A stretch of 64,000 nt of DNA from Nepenthes gracilis (taxonomy: Eukaryota; Streptophyta; Magnoliopsida; Caryophyllales; Nepenthaceae): assembly GCA_033239525.1 (NCBI GenBank), contig BSYO01000009.1, forward strand, positions 14,343,299 through 14,407,298, written 5' to 3'. The position numbers and the translations under genes are program-made. Under the pieces are notes generated by a model. That model ran no database searches, was not told where the DNA came from, and saw nothing but the letters and a program-made list of their open reading frames with translations. This document shows, piece by piece, positions 13,985 to 26,490 of this stretch (position 1 is the stretch's first letter; every line of letters begins with the position of its first letter).

Positions 13985-16766
13985 TGTGACAAAACGGATT
14001 CTTATCCTTTAAAGACCTCCCGTCAATAAACAAATGAAACTGATATTCATAAAATCTACAGAAATTTTGGCAGAGTTTCATTTGCAATTGGACGAAAAAT
14101 TAAAAATATAACCAGTTTAAAATAACATGCACAAGTATACAACTATATAATTTAGATATTTTGGACTACAACACAATACATAGGACCATATCGCTATACC
14201 ATCTATGGCTCCAACACAGTATTCCTAACTACCGTATTGGGTCTAAAGAGATATCGTCTAGGACTAAACAAAATCTAAAACATCCAATATTATTGTGGAA
14301 GCATAGCTTAATCCAGAACCTGAGGAAACAAAACAATAACCATAAAATAATAACCAATCACATTAATATAACTAGACTGTTTACATTCTATTACAATATT
14401 GTGGAAGCATTCTAGAATGTTTACATTCTAAACATTCTAGACTGTTTACATTCTATTATTGTGGAAGCATAGCTTAATCCAGAACCTGAGGAAACAAAAC
14501 AATAACCATAAAATAATAACCAATCACATTAATATAACTAGACTGTTTACATTCTATTACAATAATGTATCCAAAACTTCAAGCCTTCGACATTCAACTA
14601 ATCTCCTCAAGCAAGTCTCTCTCCCTACTCTAATTAATCTGGCGCTAGTTGAATGTTCTTATCTGGAAGGAAAAATAGTAAGAGTGAGCGTGCAGCTCAA
14701 CAAATATAATCATACATCACTAACAATAGTAAATAACAATGAAAATAATAACCGGATGAGGGAAACATATAATCTTAGTAATAAGGAATCATGAGAGGAA
14801 AAGGGGACATCTAGGATCATTTGATTCGCATATTTACACCGGTCACATTTATTCATTTTCATTACTTTCATTAATCTTCGCGGACCGAACTAGTAAGTTG
14901 TACTAATCAACGATATGAGAGAACAAGGAAAGGAATGTGTCTGCCACACATTGTAAATCACGGCTACATTTTAGGTCTGCAACACTCAACCATCGGCTAC
15001 ATTTTAGGTTTGCAATACTCAACTATCGGCTACATTTTAGGCCTGCAGCACTCAACCATCTCAATTCTCCCCATATCACCCGAGGACAGGGTAATCCTCG
15101 TTCTTTGACAATAATATCCTAAGGCAGACCACAAACATCACCCACTCCCACGAACGGCCAGAATACGTGGTCAAGTATTTCTTGGGTTCACACCATGATG
15201 AATTTGGTAAGCTAGAGATTACTGCCTCTATGAACCATGGTCCTAGTTTCAAGATTAGTCTTAATCCTTTGAAGGAAAATTTACCATTGCCATATACATT
15301 CTCCAATCGAAGAATCACATTCCCATCACATATCTCTATCCGGGAGACCAAATCCATCATATTGCACTTTGTGGATTCCCTTCCATTTACTTGCTCAATT
15401 CTCATCTTTCTGTGGGATTTAATCCCTTTTAACAATTTAATCTAAGTTCACAACAGAGTTTGAAATTTCTTATCTCCAATGGTTAAATATCATCTTAGAA
15501 GCCTCCGAGATACATTCCCTTGCTTCCAGTGTACAAATACATATTTTCAGGGTTTACATTTACATTTAAACAATTAGATATAATTTTCATAACAATTAAA
15601 TGGAGGCAAAGCATGCAAATTTACACTTTATTTTCGGATGAACAGTATCAGGCCATTTTTAGGGGGCTCAGATGTCGCGAACGGGTCGAATATTGAGCGA
15701 TTGATCATATATATATATGTATATATTTGGGACATGGTAATTTATATTTTGAGGTCGATTCAACATAATACGAAGGTAAAAACATGCAATTTTTCCTTGT
15801 ACTTTCGGATGAACAGTAACATTGTACTTTTAGAGGGTTTGGACGCCGCAAACGGGTCGAAATGTGTGAGATCGATCCCACGGCCGATATATATATACAT
15901 TTGGGATGTATTGATTCATATTTTGAGGTCAATTTAACAAGGTACGGCGTAGAAATGGAAAACCCCCAATTCCCGTAGGTTAGGGTTTGGTGGTACTCCG
16001 CCGACCAAATCGGTGAGTAAATCGGACAATAAATTACATAATCTTTGGTCTCAAGTCACGGGTATTATATTTTTCATGGTTTGGGTGGGTATTGAGATGA
16101 AAATACCCGATGATAAACAAAAAATATCGAAAGAGAAAAGTTAGTGAGTATGAGAATACTTGCCTCGACGTGTACTACCACTTTTATAACAACCTATCAG
16201 ATGGATTCAGACTCCACGGGCTTGATCTCCACCTTCATCTCTCTAGAATCGGCGCTCTCCCTCTCTAGAAGGGTTTGGTTCGTGGAGAAAATAAAAATCG
16301 CAAAGCAGCACGTGGCTTTAAAACGGGCTGGCGCTCGAGCAAGCAGCGAGCGTAGCCTTATTGCCCGACCGACTCGAGCGCATGGCGAGCGTGCGGCAAG
16401 CACAGACAATCTGGATTCTGTGCTCTCTGTGGGCTACAGCCCACGGAGGGCGCGGGTCAGGCCCGCAGCAAGCCTACTTCGCGTTTTTACCGTTCAGGAT
16501 CCGTTTTGACCATTCTAATTCAATCTTTCACATCCCTGGACCTTACTTTTGATTATATAACATTAATAAATCATGATTATCATAATTTAAAATCCAAAAT
16601 CTTATTCACAAATTAATATTTTACGACTTACAATTTTCGTTCCCGATTTACCAATTCCGGCTCTTTTAGTTTTTTAATCCGATTCCTCCCGTACCTTTTG
16701 ACCACAATTCACCTATGTTAACTTAATTACCTTCTAATTATTATGTTTTTAACCCGGAACCTCATA
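13985..16766 (-). repeat. Solo LTR, family A (A4), nested in A3 gag
   Basis: It begins TGTGACAAAACGG on the + strand and ends GGAACCTCATA. It is flanked by a perfect 5-bp duplication CACAC (13980-13984 and 16767-16771). Length is 2782 bp, longer than the other A LTRs because of internal duplications: a near-identical block of about 108 bp (14291-14398 and 14457-14566), three copies of a 33-bp unit (about 14960-15058) and a diverged duplication of about 170 bp (about 15600-15945). It splits the A3 gag between two zinc-knuckle segments. Open frames in its GC-rich part near 16.2-16.5 kb look like chance. Confidence 0.88.
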
Positions 16767-16771
16767 CACAC

Positions 16772-17614
16772 CCAACAACTTATAACAAGGCTTACCTCCA
16801 CACTACTTCCCACAGTGCTAACAAGGATTAGCTGAAGCTTGCGAGGTCGATACAGGCTGATTGGCCTTCTTTTCTTGATCTAACTGCTTAACTTTCTTCA
16901 GCGGTCTCCCCAAACCCGCACTAGCACTAGTACCAGCACTAGAACTGGCACTAGTACTGGCACCACCTCGTCTAGACATCTTCCTCTTGAAGAACTCGTT
17001 TTTTTTTTTGAGTTTTTTTCATAAATTAGGACTCGATCTAATATTTCACCATAAGTCGACAATTTCGGTGTCGCTAATTGCTTTCGGATATCATCCCTTA
17101 AGCCCTGCAGAACCTTTCTCACCTTCCTTTCCTCGTCCTCCACCATATACGGAGTATATCAGGACAACTTTGTAAACTTAGCATCATACTCTACTACCAT
17201 GCGATTGCCCAGTCTCAATCGAATAAATTCTTCCTCCTTTTCACGAAGACTAAAAGGGAAATATTTTTTTGTAAAAGTTACTTCAAATATAGTCCAAGTA
17301 ATCTCATTCTCGGGCATCCCCATGGTACTCTTCTTCATAGCCCACAAATGATGAGCTTCGCCCTCCAAACGATACGTGGTAAATAACACCTTGTCCAGTT
17401 CTGGACACCGAATAACTACAAACACTTTCTTTAGTCACTGAAACCATGCATTCGCCTTCACTGGATTTGGTTCACCAAGAAATTTAGAAACCCGTTCATA
17501 AACAAAATGGTCATAGGCAGACGCCATAAAATTAGCAGAAGCCTGAACTAGAACTGGAACCGGAACTAGAGCTAGATTTTGTTGCCCCATAGCCTCTATA
17601 ATATCTGCCATCAT
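16772..17614 (-). pseudogene. A3 gag remnant (retrotransposon capsid/nucleocapsid)
   Basis: The start is taken as the second of two adjacent ATGs at 17612-17614, read as MADIIEAMGQ, which parallels the family C gag start MAEVIEAL. The retrotransposon gag domain covers about 17160-17460 (AHHLWAMKK, FTKKYFPFSLREKEEEF). The helical C-terminal part is at 16898-17150 (VEDEERKVRKVLQGLRDDIR). A zinc-knuckle region at about 16772-16850 is cut by solo LTR A4 and resumes at 13984 with CFQLWTRGHLIKDC. There is a stop in the WFQ-LKK stretch (about 17435), a further frame break near 17150, and a Val-Leu/Pro-rich simple repeat near 16920-16970. Confidence 0.82.
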
Positions 17615-17907
17615 TCCAATTAGATTTAAATATTTCGCCTCACGATCCTGTGGATGGCAAGCTTATGCAGTCCTTCTTCTATTCGCCGTTCTAACAATTG
17701 CTTTTACTCTTTCTAAAAGAAGAACATTTTAGGTCAGTTATAAAACTCAACCAAGACATTATAAACTATACGATTGACTATAATTACTGATCCTCACTTA
17801 GTCCTAAACTAAGTTAATTAACCTATGCCTTTGTCTACTTACCCAATCTAACTACTCCTAATCTAGGCTTCCGCACAAGATCTAGATCAAACCTAATGTA
17901 TGCCCTT

Positions 17908-17918
17908 CTCTGATACCA
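17908..17918 (-). promoter_or_regulatory. Primer binding site of A3 (initiator Met tRNA)
   Basis: On the minus strand TGGTATCAGAG lies two bases inside the 5' LTR end. It is complementary to the 3' end of plant initiator methionine tRNA, the usual primer of Ty3/gypsy elements. Confidence 0.9.
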
Positions 17919-17920
17919 TC

Positions 17921-19958
17921 TGTGACGGACCGAATTAACTAAATGCCACCTAAACATAATATCCGTCAATAATTGAATACAAATCATAACAATAATCAAT
18001 CACACATATAAACCAAGTATACACAGGATCTAAATTCCGCCACAATATTCGTGGCTCCAATGTCGTATTATCAAAATACGACGTCAGATCAAAGGGATGC
18101 CACTAAGTACCAAAAATAAACCATAATAACCTGCGAAAGTATATAAATATCCATCAATACAAAGCAGAAATTATAACTATCTTATTATCATCAAATAAAC
18201 TATAATACATCAAAATGATCTTCCAACATACACATATATCCTCAAAATCATCATCCAAAGCCTAGCAATCTACGACCTCTAATTCTCTTCATTGGACATC
18301 AACTCGTACTCATCTAAAAGTAAGAAAATAGTAAGCGAGTGAACCAAATGCTCAAAAAGACACATATATAATCAAAGGCAATGCAATATACTTTAAAACA
18401 AATTAAAAGAACATAATAGGATCATAATGTAGATACATAAGTATAAAAATATGATCGAATATATTTTCAGAATACATTTAACTTTCATATTTACTTTTGA
18501 TTCCTTTAGCCTTAAAATATGTAGAAATTTATTCATTTTTGAGGATTTGAACTAGTAGGCCTTACCAACTAACAAAATGAACCAATCGAGGAAAGAATTG
18601 TGTTATTTCACACAATCTAAGGCACTACACACTAACCTCGAATTTAACGCTGCATGGTGGGCGATATACCTTTAATCTCGATATATTAGGCCATAGTCCT
18701 TCTTAGCCACCAAATTCTCCTATAGCCCAAGGGCAATTTCTCGATTTACCACTATAATATCTTAGGACATGTTAGAGAATATCACTCACTGAAATAAAAA
18801 ATTCTTGGTCAAATTTTTATGATTACTTTTCATACTTCATACTAGAAATTCTGCACAAATATACATAATCTTTATTCATTGATTTTCTTATTCCGAGAGA
18901 AAATACCAATAATAGATAATAAATCAAAGAGTTCTAATTCCTTGATACAGATTTATAATTTTATATTCTTACCGAAACATATATATATTTTCATATTCTT
19001 GTGAACTTAAATCTTAGACTTTGGCAGATAATTTTCTATAAAAAGCAAATATGCAGATAATCATGAAATTTACAGAACAGATATTTTTCATCATTTACAG
19101 ATAAACAGATAATGATATTCTTTACAGATAATTTAAATAAATTTATAGTATACTTACAATTAGTCCATAAATCATATTGCTCAAATTCCCAATGTACAGT
19201 AACATTGGACATTTTTACAAGCATAAAATAGTAGCCAGAAATTGAATAAAAATACAGAAATCACATTACATTCATCCAAATATGAGATTTCTTCATAAAA
19301 ACAAGAAAGAGTAGTAAAACATGCAATTTGATCGGAAGAAATTTAACAGAATAGGGTATCGAAACAATAATACCCATAAGAATATTCAAGAAGCCGCAAC
19401 AATAGAAAGAAAAGCTTAGAGTGCGATTGCCTTAACCTGATTTATAACTTTTCTTCTTAGGAAACGGCTCGGTTCTAACCTAGGACCACTTTCTCTCTCA
19501 AGTTCTCTCTTTTCTCTTTTTCTCCTCTCTTCTCTTTCTCTCTCCTTCTCCTTATCTTCACGAGCTAATGTGATTTTCCTTCTCCTTTTCATTTTTTATA
19601 TAATAATTTTTATATATAAAAAAATGACAAAACTTATCCAAATAATCGAACAAGGATGACCAGCACTCAAGCGCTGGTCGAGCACCCCTTGAGCACTGGT
19701 CGTACACAGCAGGCAGCGCTCGAGAGTTGCTCGGTTGTCCTTAAGGCAATCCTATTTTGGAAATTGTACCCTAGTTTGAGCTCAAGCGTTGCACTACTGG
19801 AATTTGTGCCCCCAGCACCGCTCGGTGCCCTTCGGGTGTCCTTCCACTCTCCTCCATTTTCTTCTAATTTTTAATTAATCCATATACATTTAGTCTAATT
19901 TTGATTATATTAACTTAATTACTCATAATTACTATATTTTAAAAATAGGTACCTTACA
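17921..19958 (-). repeat. 5' LTR of A3
   Basis: The LTR spans TGTGACGGACCG to GTACCTTACA on the + strand, 2038 bp. It is bounded by the primer site on one side and by the resumed Tat RNase H frame on the other. A CT-rich promoter-leader stretch lies near 19488-19560 and a GC-richer block at about 19650-19830. Confidence 0.88.
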
Positions 19959-21965
19959 AAAAGGCTCGCTCTAGCTTTGATCAACTTAACGAGAAAGACT
20001 CACCTATCTTTCAAGCTCATAAGATCATTGTCTTAACTAACCAACTATTGAAGGGATTTCATAGAGGCTAAAAGTATCTAAATGTTCAATAAAATGGGTT
20101 GTAGAGTTGGGTAGGTTTTACATAGAGTTTCTAGCACGATTGTTCACAAAGGGACAAGCACTCGTGGACTTTGTAATCGAAACAACCCCAATTTAGGAAA
20201 GCTTAGAAGAGGACAAACATGGGCTTCTCCATGAGGAAACTCCAATTTGGACCTTGTATGTTGATTGGACATCCTCCCGAATGGAAAGCAGGGTTGGCGT
20301 GATCTTGGTGACTCCAGTTAGAATCAAAATAAAGTACTCAATGATGTCCAAATTTCTAATCACTAATAATGCAGCCAAGTATGAAACTCTTTTAGCCGGG
20401 CTTAAGCTGGCAAAGAAATGCTCAGCAAAGAACTTGATCATTTGCAGTAGCTCTGAATTAGTGGTCAACCAATGCCTGAGAATTATGAAATGTCCAATCC
20501 TTGCTTACTAAAGTACCTTGTCAAGGTGAAGGATCTACTTGAATATTTTGATAAGGTGGCAGTTCACCACATCCCAATAGAGGATAACTAGAAGGTTGAC
20601 CAATTGGCAAAAGCAACCAAACTCGAAAATTCCAAGCAATACGTGAGGGAGATGAGGGAATTTCTTATGAACCCAAGCATAGAAGTCATGAAAGAAATAC
20701 TCCCAATCTCAGACAAGGAAAATTGGATGACAGCGTACCGAAAGTACCTTGAAGATGTTTTGTTACTAGAAGATCCAATCGAAGCAAAACACATAAAGAA
20801 GATAGCCGAGTGGTACACCCTCATGGATGGGAGACTATATCGAAGACGATACTCCATCCCTTATATGCGATGTCTAACACCAGTTGAGACCAACTTTGCT
20901 TTAAGCGAGGTACACCTCAAGATGTGTGGATCATATATAAGGGAAGAACCTGCCGATCAAAGTCATGTAATAAGACTATTATTGGCCAACCATAAAAATG
21001 GATGTCATGGAGTTCGTTAAGAGATGCGACAATTTCCAATGCTACGGCAACATCTCTCATTGGCCCCACACAGAATGTTAGGCCCTACAATTACCTTGGC
21101 CATTCCTATAGCAAGGGCTTAACATATTAGGCACCTTCCCCATCATTGCAGAACAAAGGAACTTCGTTATAGTCGTAATAAAGTATTTTACAAAATGGGC
21201 GGAAGCCTCCTCAATGGCAAAAATTACCAAGTAGAATATGACTAAATTTATTCATCAGAGCATCATTTACATGTTAGGTCGAGATCATAGTAATTGACAA
21301 CGGTACCCAATTTACTGGAAAAAAGTCCACAAAATACTGCATGAGCCTAGGTATTAGAATGGTTCATACTTCCATTGCTTACCCTTAAGCAAACGGACAG
21401 GTGAAAGTAACCAACAGAACCTTTCTGCATGAGTTAAAAACGAAGTTAGAAGACACAGTGGACTCATAGGTAGACAAACTCCCGTTCATACTATGGTCCT
21501 ATTGGACAATCCCCATGGAACTGACTCATGAAATACCATTTAACCTATGTCATGGAATCGAGATAGTCATCCCAATAGAGATCAAATTGCCCAACTTCTG
21601 AGTCAAAAGTTTTGAACCATGGAGCAATTCCTAACTCTTAAGAGAAAACCTCAACTTACTCAAAGAAGTTAGAGACACAATAAGACTATGGACAGTAGCT
21701 TATCAGTAGTGAGTAGCCTGGTACTATAACAAAATGATAAAGGCATGACAATTTAAAGTAGGAGGCTTAGTTCTAAAGAATATTAATAATTTCAGCTAAG
21801 GTCACCAATTGGAATAAGTTGTTCCCAAATTGGAAAGGATCACTCCTACTATCGACCATCTTCTGGAATGGCACATATAAACTATGTATCCAAAACAAAA
21901 AAAATTGATCTCAAAGGCTTGGAACGCCTTTCACCTCAAAAACTACTATCAGTAAACCCATTCCT
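19959..21965 (+). pseudogene. Tat/Ogre-type element, fragment 3 (RNase H, additional RNase H, integrase)
   Basis: The first part continues the RNase H cut at 8445 (FQAHKIIVLTNQLLKG). Next is a second RNase H domain at about 20236-20510 (WTLYVDWTSS, TNNAAKYETLLAGLKLA), the archaeal-type copy that marks the Tat/Ogre lineage. A linker at 20604-21020 contains WYTLMDGRLYRR, the stretch just before the integrase. The integrase zinc and core region follows at about 21020-21700 in shifted frames (FTKWAEAS). In the first Asp position of the second RNase H, DGSS reads DWTSS. Stops and shifts are frequent. Confidence 0.82.
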
Positions 21966-23419
21966 GAGTATGTAAGTGCTGGAGGTACGTCTCACTCACA
22001 GCTTATGGGGTACTCGTATGATGTACTTAACCATTTTAATAATATTTAAATTACATTTAATTTATTACATTCATTGTTTATTTGTGTGCTTGCATGATTT
22101 ATAATAAATATGACTGACTCTAAGTCAGGTGAATGAGGGTCACACTCCTCACTTGTTAAAATGAGTCATGCAAAATGTAGTCACGGCACTGATTAATACA
22201 ACTGTATGAGCCAAAAAGCAGTATAATGCTAATAATTATTCAAGGACTCAGGGGCTTCAGGACAAAAGGTCCAATCCCTTTCAAGAGGTCAAATTATATA
22301 TTAAATTATAAAAACTTTAAGGGGCTTCTCAAAATGAGTGCCGCAATGTCCTTCCATTGGATAGGCACCATCAATCATACATGGTTCATGGACTAAGGTC
22401 TAGCAAAGCCCAACAAAGATAGTGGCACCACCTAGTCGGCAAATGAAAAATTCATTGGACGAAGATAGAACACAAATAGAAAAATATCAACAACAATAAT
22501 TAATAAAATCTATCTAATTCATTAATACACATTGTTACAAACATACAACTCAGAAACCCCAACTCAATACAAAAGAAAATCCACCAAATTACCCTACGAC
22601 AAGGCACAAGCAACTTGATCATCCTAAGGTGGAGAGCTAGACAAGGGCCTTAATGACGGGTCGTCACGTGGCTCCAAAATATTCTTGATGTTAGAACTCT
22701 GAGAAGTCTCAGAATTCTTCAGATCAAGACAATCTAAACAAAATCAGGGATAACCAGGGAAACAATCTACCCATTGAAGGAAATACCATCCAGGAATCTA
22801 CCATCCAAGATGGGACTGACCTCCTTGGGCCAAAATCTTCTTCTCGATTCCCCCTCGAGCCAGGCACCCATATTCTGGAGACTAATAATTAAATTTGCAT
22901 CAAAAACTTACAGACTTTTAATCTCTTGAAGCTTGTCTCCAAGAAAGGTGATCCTATCCGCAGCTATGGTATTCTCATCCACCAATTCTTGGAATCTCAC
23001 CATCCGTTCAAACAATATCTTCACCAACAAAGCCGCCCAATCCCGAAGCTATTCGACCTCAATTATAGTGACTTCATCCTAGATCTCCAGCTCCCTATGT
23101 GCCATAGGGTTGATGCATGATAGGGAGAGATGGGCGATCTTGACGTCTCACCTAAGCAGCCCATCCCTTGCTAAGTGCACCAACTTTTGGGATTGTTGGA
23201 CAAATAAAATATTTAGTCAAACACAAGAATATCAAAAAGACATTTGAATATGAAAGGTCAAATGTGTAATACCTCACAAATAAAAGATTTCTCACAAAAA
23301 AAAAAAAGGAATCTGGTGACAATTAGGCATAGAAACCGATGGAGTCCTCCAATATGAAAGGGACAAAGAACGATAATATGGAGGAATTGCAAATTCAGGG
23401 GAGCAAAGAAGGCACCCAG
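21966..23419 (+). mobile_element. Tat/Ogre-type element, 3' noncoding tail
   Basis: About 1.45 kb follows the integrase remnant with no sense-strand coding. It is assigned to the same element by continuity. The sequence is mixed, with a GGGGCTTC-containing stretch at about 22250-22330 and a possible antisense coding remnant near 22.9-23.1 kb. I could not find the polypurine tract or 3' LTR start. The right edge is the start of the family B LTR at 23420. Confidence 0.5.
22908..23105 (-). pseudogene. Possible antisense open reading frame remnant of the Tat-type element
   Basis: Read on the minus strand this gives 65 codons plus a final stop. It contains two internal TAG codons and a charged, heptad-like helical sequence (for example LVKILFERMVRFQELVDEN). 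Composition is protein-like and suggests a coiled coil. Some plant Tat elements are known to carry an extra antisense reading frame between pol and the 3' LTR; position and strand match that pattern. I do not recognise the protein, and the short length allows chance. Confidence 0.35.
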
Positions 23420-24897
23420 CGTGATGACACAAACCCGAGTCACCAGACTCAATTCAGACCGACCACGAGGAAACCCAAAATTACAATCAACCTTATAAAT
23501 GCATCATTAAATTTAACATAATAATTATAATTCTCATAATAAATTCTTTCGAGATAATAAATATCTACAATATTATTATCCTAGGAACGTAGCCCCAATA
23601 ACATATCTAAATGAAGCCTCTATCAATAAAGCTAACTCGAGAGTTTCTCCTCACGAGCCTCTATCTCCGATATCATCTCTATCTCGAAGTTCTATAACAA
23701 AAGTAGGATCCTCAGCCCACACTATGTAATCAACTAAATTTGGAGTCAATAAAATATAAGAATGAGTTAAATACCCAACAAGTAAAAATAATCAACAACA
23801 GAGAAATACAAGAAGGCAACAATTCTATAAAAATTAATAAAATGTGGCATGCCAACTGTTGTTCGATACTCAATAATATGTCGTATCCACAACCTAAAAG
23901 TTATAAAAATAACTAGATATAAGGAATGCAATATAAATTCCATCGAATCTAATTATTAGCTAAAGTTGAGGTTATAACTATACAAGATAACAAGAATCTC
24001 CTTAGACCATATTCTACCATAGTGAACCAAAAATCACGTATTTATACCCCCAACGGTTGGGTGAGTACCGCGAGATTACCCAGTATCCATGGTCTCTTGA
24101 TATCCATGACATCCCTACTACCCCAACAATCCTCCCTGTGGTTGTATCTACCTCGCCAATGATATCCTAAATATCATCATCTATGACGATTATTAGGTTA
24201 TAAGCATCCCAAATAATAAAATCAATTGTATAAAATTAATAATAACATGTGATATACTAACCACTGTCGAAGACTCAATAACATATTGTGTCCATTACCC
24301 GTAAACCATATGAATGACTAGATATCAAGAATGCAACATGGATTCCATCAAATTTGATCATTAGCTCAATACGATATCACAACTGTATGAAATAACGATA
24401 ATCCCCACAATACAGGATAATAATAACCTTCATGGACCTTATTCTACCGTAATGAACTAAAGGCCATGTATCTACGCCTCCAACGGTTAGGTAAGTACCA
24501 CGAGGTTATCCGATATCTATAGTATCTCCACTATCCCTACAGTTCTTCCAGAGGCTGTACTCGTACTATACTCATATCGTCTATAATATCCCTTACCAAT
24601 GATATCCCAGATACCATCATCTACAGTAGTCACCAAGTTAGAAGCATCCCTCTTCAATATCATTGACCTTAACCTCTAGAATAGAATAGGTATTAAAAAA
24701 AGTATAGACTACTCTACTGTCCCACAAACTCTCATACGCCCGAATACTATAAAGTCTTCATACACTTATCTTTACTTATCCATAGAGTACCAATAAAATA
24801 TATACATGCAGTTAAAGTCAATATAAAGATCGATCACTACAGGAATAGGAGAAAACCCAAAGAAATTCAGGAGTTTCGGCCAACCATATATACATAT
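23420..24897 (-). repeat. B 3' LTR, piece 1
   Basis: This aligns colinearly with 43192-44665. Shared blocks are at 23490-23600 against 43260-43370 and 24470-24880 against 44240-44650. It ends where the family C LTR begins at 24898; the alignment resumes at 34266. Short duplicated motifs inside (ATATCC / CCAATGATAT) recur about every 400 bp, at about 24050-24190 and 24480-24620. Confidence 0.85.
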
Positions 24898-25772
24898 TGT
24901 AACGGCCCAGATTCTAGAACATAGGAAATTCCAGTCTTTATAATCCGGTCAATGCCAGTTGACCGAAAAAATATAATAAAGAAAAGTAAAATCGGCCTTA
25001 AGATGAAATCAAGTTCGGCATTACATGATGAAAATCTAGTCCGGATTTCCTTGATAAAAAGAGGTCCGGAATATTCCTTGAGGAAAAGAAGTCCGAATTT
25101 TCCTTGATGAAAATCTAGTCCGGATTTCCTTGATAAAAAGAGGTCCGGAATATTCCTTGAGGAAAAGAAGTCCGGATTTTCCTTGATGAAAATCTAGTCC
25201 GAATTTCCTTGATAAAAAGAAGTCAGAAATATTCCTTGATAAGAATCAAGTCCAGCCATGTAAGGATGGAGTGGCTTTGTGATTGGTAAGGGCGGAGTTG
25301 AATGGTGGGAAGAAAGCCAAAGTTGAAGATCCGGTCAACAAGCGTTGACCAAAAATCGTGTAAGAATAATCCGATCAACGCCGATAGTTGACCGGAATGT
25401 GATTACATGAGAAAGATAAGTCCTGCTAAGTTCAGTTAACCAGGAATTTAATGTGTTTACATGAGAAAGTTAAATCCTGATAAATTCAGTTAACTAGGAA
25501 TTAACGAACTTTGTGGGAATATAAAACCATAAATGATCTAAGGGAACCTTGTGGGAAATGTAGAATCATAAATAAGAAACTTTTTCCCTACCAATTCAAA
25601 TGATAATGTTAGAAAAGCTTAAACCGGTCAAGAACAAATTAATGACTCTGGCCTTCGGGAATGCACGGCCATAAATAATCTAACTAATCACGAAATTTTT
25701 TGAAAATGTAAAGGCATAAATGACACTCTTTGAAAATATAGAGCCACAAATGAAGGCCACCAAACTTAATGG

Positions 25773-25781
25773 CTATAAATA
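25773..25781 (+). promoter_or_regulatory. TATA-like box in C 5' LTR
   Basis: CTATAAATA lies upstream of a purine-rich leader stretch. The same motif sits at the equivalent place in solo LTR C2 (28147), which supports it as the family promoter element. Confidence 0.55.
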
Positions 25782-26099
25782 AGGACCAAAGAAGCATCAG
25801 AAAAAGGCACTCAATAAAAGTTGCTAGTAAAGAAAGATCAAAAGTTCAAGGCAAAGTAAAAAGGAATCTAGGCAAGATACTCACCCATGTTTTTAAAGTT
25901 CATGTTTATGCATGTTTACTACGTAAGTATATGATATTCTTATGGAATTATGTATGTATGATGTCTGTTCTGTTTTTATAATTTATCGTTCTTAATCGCA
26001 TGTTTAAAAGAAACTCTGATATTCATGGTGTTAGATTTTATTCTGTTTGAAGTATATGTTTGATTGTCGATTTATACGAACTCTGATAATTCATGTTTA

Positions 26100-26490
26100 A
26101 AGAAAAGACTTCTAGCTTTTATGAATAAGGAACTTCGGCCTTTATGAATGAAGAACTCCGGCTTTTAAGGACTTCGAATTTCAGAAGAGAACTCCGCCCT
26201 TTTGAAAAGAACTTCGGCTTTAAAGAACTCCGATTTTTAAGAGCTTCAGCTTTTGGAACTTCGGCTTTGTTTTAAGAAAAGAACTCAGGCTTTTGGGAAC
26301 TCCGGCCTTCTGTTTGAAAAAAGAACTCCGACCTTCTATTGAAAAAGAACTCCGGCCTTCTATTGAAAAAGAACTCTGGCCTTCTATTTCAAAAAGAATT
26401 CCGGCCTTCTGTTGAAAAAGAACTCCGGCCATCTGTTTGAAAAAGAACTCCGGCCTTCTGTTTGAAAAAGAACTCCGGCCTATTTATATG
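26100..26490 (+). repeat. ACTCCGG minisatellite in C 5' LTR
   Basis: Imperfect units of about 20-33 bp share AAAGAACTCCGG followed by a CTTTT- or CTTCTG-rich spacer. At least a dozen are visible. It is the same repeat that is expanded in C2 (about 28450-29800). Confidence 0.85.

Larger units (their letters stand above)
8446..19958 (-). mobile_element. Family A LTR retrotransposon with two LTRs (A3), nested solo LTR inside
   Basis: This is a Ty3/gypsy element in minus orientation. Going from high to low coordinates: 5' LTR 17921-19958, primer site 17908-17918, gag, protease, RT, RNase H, integrase, polypurine tract, 3' LTR 8446-10431. Solo LTR A4 (13985-16766) is nested in it. Without A4 the internal region is about 4.7 kb. 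The two LTRs agree at roughly 80-90% in stretches compared by eye, so the insertion is not recent. Candidate target duplication is AAAAC (8441-8445) against AAAAG (19959-19963). It interrupts the Tat element's RNase H, which continues on both sides. Stops and catalytic substitutions make it non-autonomous. Confidence 0.88.

Noticed and set aside
14161..14794. Two similar open frames on + at 14161 and 14459
   Set aside because: They reflect the duplicated block of about 108 bp in solo LTR A4, not a gene family.
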